Of a stretch of DNA of 11,660 nt, positions 6,204 through 11,660 are shown piece after piece (position 1 is the first letter of the stretch; each line of letters starts with the position of its first letter). The notes beneath the pieces were generated by a model, which saw only the letters and a program-made list of their open reading frames with translations, searched no databases and was not told where the DNA came from. The stretch comes from Oligoflexales bacterium (GTDB lineage: Bacteria; Bdellovibrionota; Oligoflexia; Oligoflexales; Oligoflexaceae), in the NCBI GenBank assembly GCA_015232735.1, contig JADFZC010000048.1, positions 1 to 11,660 on the forward strand, written 5' to 3'. Both the position numbers and the translations under genes were made by a program.

Positions 6204-9200
6204 ATGAGCGTAGTTAAAAGTGAAATTGCTGTTGGTCAGGAGGAGCAAGGCCAAGAAACCCAGAATCAAAAATCCTCTTCCTCCTATGCCCTTCGGGATA
6301 AGCTGTACGATGGTAAAAAAACCATGGTATTTAGCGCCAAGGATCTTACGACATGTCATAATGTAATCTTGAAGATTCTTCAAAAAGACTTTGAGACTCC
6401 AAAAGACATCGCTCGAATGCAGAGGGAATTCACCCTTGTCAACAAGCTTGCTCTGCCTTCCGTTCGTTCCTGTCTTGGCTTTTGTCGAATTGGGGGATCG
6501 ACGGCTTTGGTTTTTGAGGATGTAGGGGCGGAGCCTTTGAGAAAAAGGATTGGACATGGCCCCCTTACTCTTGCCGAGGGTTTGGGGATATTTATTGGCG
6601 TTGCCACCTGTCTCGCCGAGTTGCATGAAAAGCATGTTATCCATAAGGATATCAATCCTGATAATATTCTACTGAATGAACTGTCCCGCAAGGTGTGGAT
6701 TATTGATTTTGACATAGCCACCCAACTTCCCAGAGAGAGGCCGTCCTTAGGGGCTGCCCTCTCACTTGAGGGCACGTTACCTTACATATCTCCGGAGCAG
6801 ACGGGGCGTACTGCGCAGCCTTTGGACTATCGGACTGATTTCTATTCCTTGGGAGTTACGATGTACGAGGCTTTCACGGGAAGGCTTCCTTTTGTGCAGG
6901 ATGATATGGTTGAGCTTGTTTTTGCCCATTTGGCTCTCATACCCGACTCTCCACTGAAATTTGCGCCGGAACTCCCCGAACCGCTTGTCCAAATTATTCA
7001 GAAACTCCTCGAAAAAACGCCTGAGAAACGGTACAGGAGTGCGGTAGGTATCAGGGCCGATTTGGAAGAATGTCAGCGTCAACTCAAGACCTATGGCAGG
7101 GTGAATTCTTTTGCTATTGCCAGGTCTGATATCGCGACTCAGCTTAGTTATCCGGAGCGGCCCATCGGAAGGGAAACTGAAATCGCGCTGCTTGTCGACA
7201 TATTCACTAAGATCGCAAACGAGGGGGGACGGCGGCTTGTCCTTCTGACTGGCGAGCCCGGAATTGGGAAAAGTGTTTTAATCAAGGAAATGGGCGGAAT
7301 TCTGCTTTCCACCCGTGCGACCCTTGTGCAAGGCAAGTTCGACCAATTGCGCCGCGATATTCCTTATGATGCCTTGATACGCAGTTTTAGAAACCATTTA
7401 ACCCAGCTCATGGCACAAGCAAAATCCGACGTTTCACGATGGCAAACGGCTATTCAGAAAGCAATAGGCCATAACGGTCAAATTCTGGTGGAAGTCATTC
7501 CTGAACTCGCTACTCTGCTTGGACCTCAGCCTCAGGTCGCGACCGACCTGAAGCCTGCTGAGATAAAAAATCGGTTTCTAAATACCTTCCAAAACTTCGT
7601 GAATGCGATAGTGCCGGGGGTACAACCCCTTGTTTTATTCTTTGATGACCTCCAGTGGGCCGATACTGCAAGCCTTGAACTCATACAGCAATTTCTAACA
7701 GATCCAAGGGGGCGTTCTATATTGATTATAGGTTCATATCGCAGCAAGGAGGTCAGCCCAGGCGATATACTGACAACGATGCTCAGGACGACCGAGGAGA
7801 TGGGCACTTGCATCACCAGGATTGAACTTTCACCTTTAAAAGAAGGCGATGTCCGTAAGCTTATTGTGAACTGTATTGGTTGCGAAAGCCCGGAAATTGA
7901 GCCACTCGCGGCTCTTCTTTCAAGCAAAACAAAAGGGAATCCGTTTTTTATTCAGCAAATGCTCATGGATATTTACAAGAACGGTTTGCTTTATTTCGAT
8001 GTTGCCGACGTAAAATGGAAATTTCATGTAGAGGCGATCGGGAAAACCGGCATCACCGACAATGTCGTGGAGCTTTTGATTGGCAGGATGCATAGTTTTG
8101 ACAGCATGACAAGACAGGCCCTCCAAGTCGGCGCTTGTCTTGGAATTGAGTTTGAAACGCAGGATGTTTCCCAAATTTTGGGAATACAGGAGGGTGAGGT
8201 GCGGACAGCGCTTGATCCTGCGATAAGGGAAGAACTGTTGCAGCCTATTGAATCGACTTATCAACCGGCTCTCATTTCGGGGGATGTGTACGACGGCATG
8301 GGGGGGCGACTCAAATTCGCGCATGACAGGGTTCAAGAGGCCGTATATTCCTCTCTGAAAAAAGAAGAACAACAGGCTTTGCGCCTTACTATCGGTCGTT
8401 CTCTTTTAAAAAAGAAAGCTAATCTCGACGATGATGAAAGATTTGAAGTCCTGAGCCACCTGAATGTCGCTGTCGATCTTATCAAAGAGGTGTCCGAACG
8501 TTGGTTTTTGGCCCAGTTGAATTATTTGGCAGCGGCCAAGGCGCGATCAGCTGGCGCCTATGAGACGGCATTAAACCTGTGTCAGATGGGAATAAAATTT
8601 TTGCCAACGACTTCATCGAACGACTATTATGATCTTGTTCGGGGGTTATATCTCCTGGGAGGCGAATGTCAGATTCTTTTAGGTGACAGTAAGGCAGCGG
8701 AAAACTCTTTTGGCTCGGCTCTTCAATATTGCAGAAATTCCCTCGAAGTTGTTGAGGTCCAAAGTCGTCTTGTCATGCTTTATGAAACAGTCGGGCGCAT
8801 AGATGATTCCATAGAATCCGGGCGTAAGGCCCTGAAGCTTCTTGGAAGCCCATTTCCGGAAAGGATCGGCAAGTTTCGCATAATCGCCGAAATTCTGATG
8901 GCACATATGACTCTTTCCAGAACGTCGCCGGAAAAGATCTTGTCATTGCCGCCTGTCAAGGATGTCAAGGTCGAACACGTACTTAACATATACGGACTTA
9001 TGGGAGACTGCATTTATTTCAGGGAACCCGAGAAATATCCCTTGATGTTTGTTCATATCATGGCCAACACCCTAAAATATGGAATGTCTGCGGCAGCAGC
9101 AACTGGAATACTAAATTATACATTCGTCGCACAGGGGGTTTTTAAAAACTGGAAAGTGGGAAAAACATATTTTGAACTGTCTCAACAGCTTATCGATATG

Positions 9201-11561
9201 TTCCCGCTTTCGCTGCATACGGCAAAAATCAGGATGGGTTTGGCAGCGGTAGTCTCATGGTACAAACCGCGTGAAGAGTGTTTCGCCGAGTTTGAAAAAA
9301 TTCGTTTGGCCTGTCAATCCAGGGGAGATTACCATAACGCGGCTCTCACTCTTTTCCTCCGCTATTCTTTCGCATTTCTAGTGGGCGTCAATATTAAAAC
9401 CGCCGCCGAGTATGCTGCGGAATATGCTGAATTTGCCAAGTTCACTAAAGCCGAGATCGTCGCCTTTAGCGTGCCCCTCGTCGGCGGGACTTTCGCACTG
9501 CTTGGAAAGGATAATATTCCTCTTGGATCAGAGATAACTTCAAGGCTTGGCCATGTGATGGACAATGAAAAGGAAGTTTTTGCGGCGGGGATTGAAAAAG
9601 TAAAAGCGACATATTGTTATTACTGGCATTTTCACTGCATGGTGGCATATATTTTCGAGGATTTTGAATATGCCCTCGCGGCAGCCGAGAAACTGCTGTG
9701 TAAGCGGGAAGACATGATAGGATTGCCTCTGGTATGGAGTCACGCTCTGTTCTTTACGCTGGCTGCAGCCCAAATGGTTCCAAAAGCCAACTCCAAAAAG
9801 CGGCGCCGACTTCTAAATGGGATGCGCCGGAATGAACGTTTCTTAGCAAAGGCCGCAGCCTGCTGTCCAGAAAATTTTTCTCATCAACTCTCCCTGATTC
9901 GTGCAGAACTGTCCAGAGTCCAAGGGGGCGATCCGCGGATTACAGCTTCACATTACCAACAAGCGATTGATTTGGCGAGCCTGGCCGGTTTCACCAACCA
10001 CGAGGCGATAGCAGCGGAACTTTTAGGCATGTTTTATATGAGTCGGAAAGAGACGAGTGCGGCATTGGGTCCGATGATCACAGCACGCCGATCTTATGAA
10101 AGGTGGGGGGTACCTGTCAAGGTAGCCAAGATTGATAGGTCTTTTCCCGATGTGGCTCGTTTTATAAGTTTTTCCAAGGGGGGGACGATAGCGGGTACAG
10201 TCACTCATACCTCTCATGCCGGGACTTACGAGGGAAACGCGAATGTTATAGATTTGCCAACCATAATAGAGGCATCTCAGGCTCTTTCCAGCGAGATTGT
10301 TGTGGAACATCTCCTGGAAAAGCTCATGCGCCTGCTGCTTGAAAATTCAGGGGCCAGGTATGCTCTAGTAATTATGAAGAAGGACAAAACTAAGGAATTC
10401 CAAATCGCAGCCACTGCGGATGTTGAGGGTGGTGGCAGAATTCAAGTCAAAAACAAACCCTTATCAGAAGCCAGGCTTTGTATGCCGATTTTGAATCAAG
10501 TTATTCATACCGGAGAGGCGATTATTCTTGCCGATGCCCTCAGGGAAGGCGCTTTCATTAGCGATCCATATATAGTAGAAGGCAAATGCAGCGCGATTCT
10601 TTGTATGCCTATGATGGTTCAGGGAAAGATGAAGGGGATATTGTACCTTGAGAATGATCTGATGTGTGGGGCATTTACCAAGGATAAGTTGACATTATTG
10701 TCGGTAATATGTTCTCAGGTGGCGATTTCCATAGAAAATGCCAACTTGTTCGATGAGGAGAAGGCTGCTCTTGACCGGGAAAGAAGAGCGCACGAGGAGT
10801 ATGTGAGGGTTGAGAAGGCTAGATTGCAGCTGGCTTCCAGTATTGAAGCCGCTAGGGCTGTACAAGAGGCGCTCTTTGTGTTTGAAACGGAAATTGGCGA
10901 TGGTGAATTGAGGCATTTTTATCGTCCTGCTGAACGTGCTGGCGGCGATTGGTATGGTTATTATAGAGATGAAAAACACAACCGTATTTACATATTGCTA
11001 GGTGATGTCACGGGGCATGGCGTCCCCTCCGCTCTTGTGACGGCGGTGGCGGTAGGTGCCGTAACCAGCGTCATCGATAACTTGAAAGATGAAGGTGGAG
11101 AACTAAAGGAAAGTATTGTCGCCATTGCCCAGGCAGTCAACAGGGCCGTATTGCGGACTCGAACAAGACTTGCGATTACCATGGCTATTTTAGCTATTGA
11201 TGTGGAAACAGGGCATGGCGCCTATCTCAGCGCCGGTCACCCCCCTGTCTTTTATTGTGGGGCAGAACGGTATTTCATGATGTCTTATGGCAGTATATTG
11301 GGGGTGATGAAAGAGATCGAGCTGAATCCTATCGAGTTTACTCTGATGCCGAATGATTTTCTGTTTCTTTATAGTGATGGTTTGCTTGAAAATCGCAATT
11401 GTTTGGGAAAAAAACTAAATAGCGTGAATCTGCGTCGTATTTTGACCAGTCATCATGAATTAAGCCATATCATGGATAGTTTAACAAAAGAGGTGGACGG
11501 GTTTGTTAATGATAATCATCTCGATGATACGGCCTTTATGATTTTCAAATGGCATGGCTAG
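6204..11561 (+). CDS. Trifunctional Ser/Thr kinase / STAND ATPase / SpoIIE-type phosphatase
   Basis: A 1785-residue cytoplasmic signalling protein with no membrane helix seen. The kinase domain (about 28-294) has a degenerate glycine loop, K57, E75, HKDINPDN (147-154), DFD (168-170), SPEQTGR (196-202) and DFYSLG (212-217). The STAND/AAA ATPase (about 319-620) has Walker A GEPGIGKS (350-357) and Walker B LFFDDLQWAD (478-487), and a winged-helix-like part follows (about 620-720). A helical TPR-like region fills about 750-1310 and ends in YERWGVPVKVAKI, typical of this class. The GAF domain is about 1354-1514, followed by a coiled coil (1515-1555) with the AARAVQEALF motif (1549-1558). The phosphatase (about 1577-1783) has GGDW (D1582), GDVTGHG (D1601), SDG (D1725) and DDT (D1774-D1775), so its metal ligands are present. 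By family knowledge it should phosphorylate and dephosphorylate a partner, perhaps a STAS-type anti-sigma antagonist, under NTP and GAF-ligand control. Partner and signal are unknown. Confidence 0.92.
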   Translation: MSVVKSEIAVGQEEQGQETQNQKSSSSYALRDKLYDGKKTMVFSAKDLTTCHNVILKILQKDFETPKDIARMQREFTLVNKLALPSVRSCLGFCRIGGSTALVFEDVGAEPLRKRIGHGPLTLAEGLGIFIGVATCLAELHEKHVIHKDINPDNILLNELSRKVWIIDFDIATQLPRERPSLGAALSLEGTLPYISPEQTGRTAQPLDYRTDFYSLGVTMYEAFTGRLPFVQDDMVELVFAHLALIPDSPLKFAPELPEPLVQIIQKLLEKTPEKRYRSAVGIRADLEECQRQLKTYGRVNSFAIARSDIATQLSYPERPIGRETEIALLVDIFTKIANEGGRRLVLLTGEPGIGKSVLIKEMGGILLSTRATLVQGKFDQLRRDIPYDALIRSFRNHLTQLMAQAKSDVSRWQTAIQKAIGHNGQILVEVIPELATLLGPQPQVATDLKPAEIKNRFLNTFQNFVNAIVPGVQPLVLFFDDLQWADTASLELIQQFLTDPRGRSILIIGSYRSKEVSPGDILTTMLRTTEEMGTCITRIELSPLKEGDVRKLIVNCIGCESPEIEPLAALLSSKTKGNPFFIQQMLMDIYKNGLLYFDVADVKWKFHVEAIGKTGITDNVVELLIGRMHSFDSMTRQALQVGACLGIEFETQDVSQILGIQEGEVRTALDPAIREELLQPIESTYQPALISGDVYDGMGGRLKFAHDRVQEAVYSSLKKEEQQALRLTIGRSLLKKKANLDDDERFEVLSHLNVAVDLIKEVSERWFLAQLNYLAAAKARSAGAYETALNLCQMGIKFLPTTSSNDYYDLVRGLYLLGGECQILLGDSKAAENSFGSALQYCRNSLEVVEVQSRLVMLYETVGRIDDSIESGRKALKLLGSPFPERIGKFRIIAEILMAHMTLSRTSPEKILSLPPVKDVKVEHVLNIYGLMGDCIYFREPEKYPLMFVHIMANTLKYGMSAAAATGILNYTFVAQGVFKNWKVGKTYFELSQQLIDMFPLSLHTAKIRMGLAAVVSWYKPREECFAEFEKIRLACQSRGDYHNAALTLFLRYSFAFLVGVNIKTAAEYAAEYAEFAKFTKAEIVAFSVPLVGGTFALLGKDNIPLGSEITSRLGHVMDNEKEVFAAGIEKVKATYCYYWHFHCMVAYIFEDFEYALAAAEKLLCKREDMIGLPLVWSHALFFTLAAAQMVPKANSKKRRRLLNGMRRNERFLAKAAACCPENFSHQLSLIRAELSRVQGGDPRITASHYQQAIDLASLAGFTNHEAIAAELLGMFYMSRKETSAALGPMITARRSYERWGVPVKVAKIDRSFPDVARFISFSKGGTIAGTVTHTSHAGTYEGNANVIDLPTIIEASQALSSEIVVEHLLEKLMRLLLENSGARYALVIMKKDKTKEFQIAATADVEGGGRIQVKNKPLSEARLCMPILNQVIHTGEAIILADALREGAFISDPYIVEGKCSAILCMPMMVQGKMKGILYLENDLMCGAFTKDKLTLLSVICSQVAISIENANLFDEEKAALDRERRAHEEYVRVEKARLQLASSIEAARAVQEALFVFETEIGDGELRHFYRPAERAGGDWYGYYRDEKHNRIYILLGDVTGHGVPSALVTAVAVGAVTSVIDNLKDEGGELKESIVAIAQAVNRAVLRTRTRLAITMAILAIDVETGHGAYLSAGHPPVFYCGAERYFMMSYGSILGVMKEIELNPIEFTLMPNDFLFLYSDGLLENRNCLGKKLNSVNLRRILTSHHELSHIMDSLTKEVDGFVNDNHLDDTAFMIFKWHG

Positions 11562-11565
11562 TACC

Positions 11566-11587
11566 GGGCCTGTTTCGTGACGGGCCC
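11566..11587 (+). terminator. GC-rich hairpin after the kinase gene, without U-tract
   Basis: GGGCCTGTT (11566-11574) can pair with GACGGGCCC (11579-11587) over 9 positions, two of them G-T, closing a 4-base TCGT loop. It starts 5 bases after the stop codon, the usual place for a terminator. No run of T follows (CAGACTCAG), so it is not a standard intrinsic terminator. It may stabilise the 3' end of the mRNA, or be part of a mobile element end. Confidence 0.4.
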
Positions 11588-11660
11588 CAGACTCAGTATG
11601 GAAATTTCATACACTTGCAAATCAAATACTTAAAGATCATGGTGACACAAAAGAATTTAA

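Noticed and set aside
6174..6644. Minus-strand 156-residue open frame opposite the start of the kinase gene
   Set aside because: It is fully opposite a convincing kinase domain with its own ribosome binding site and shows no recognisable motifs.

Overview
The window looks like chromosomal DNA from a Gram-negative, moderate-GC bacterium, most likely a deltaproteobacterium (Desulfobacterota). The basis is the gene order tilS-ftsH-folP-cdaA-cdaR, the style of the proteins, and a remnant transposase of a type common in sulfate reducers. This placement is inferred from gene order and motifs, not from a database search.

Region 1 (1-5607) is a tightly packed plus-strand housekeeping operon. It holds the 3' part of tilS (tRNA-Ile lysidine synthase), ftsH (membrane AAA+ zinc protease), folP (dihydropteroate synthase, TTG start), cdaA (membrane diadenylate cyclase making c-di-AMP) and cdaR/ybbR (its membrane-anchored partner). 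Three of the four junctions overlap (8, 11 and 4 bp); only folP-cdaA has a gap (56 bp). No convincing promoter or terminator is visible inside the operon. The gene that usually follows cdaR, glmM, is absent from the window.

Region 2 (5608-6203) is where the operon order breaks. A minus-strand, C-terminally truncated DDE/rve-type transposase remnant ends 23 bp past the cdaR stop. It is followed by about 160 bp holding two small inverted repeats, a candidate promoter and a good Shine-Dalgarno site. The remnant is more AT-rich than its neighbours.

Region 3 (6204-11561) is a single 1785-residue signalling protein. From N to C terminus it has a Ser/Thr protein kinase domain, a STAND-type AAA ATPase, a long helical (TPR-like) region, a GAF domain, a signalling coiled coil and a SpoIIE/PP2C-type phosphatase. 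It carries a writer and an eraser of protein phosphorylation in one chain, with an NTP-driven switch between them. The architecture belongs to a recognised class of large bacterial regulators, but its partner and signal are unknown and no STAS or anti-sigma gene is present here. The kinase part has unusual catalytic motifs (HKD for HRD, DFD for DFG). A GC-rich hairpin follows its stop codon, and the last 99 bases hold no gene that can be supported.

The best leads are the trifunctional kinase/ATPase/phosphatase with its altered kinase motifs, and the rearrangement that separated cdaA-cdaR from the usual glmM neighbour.
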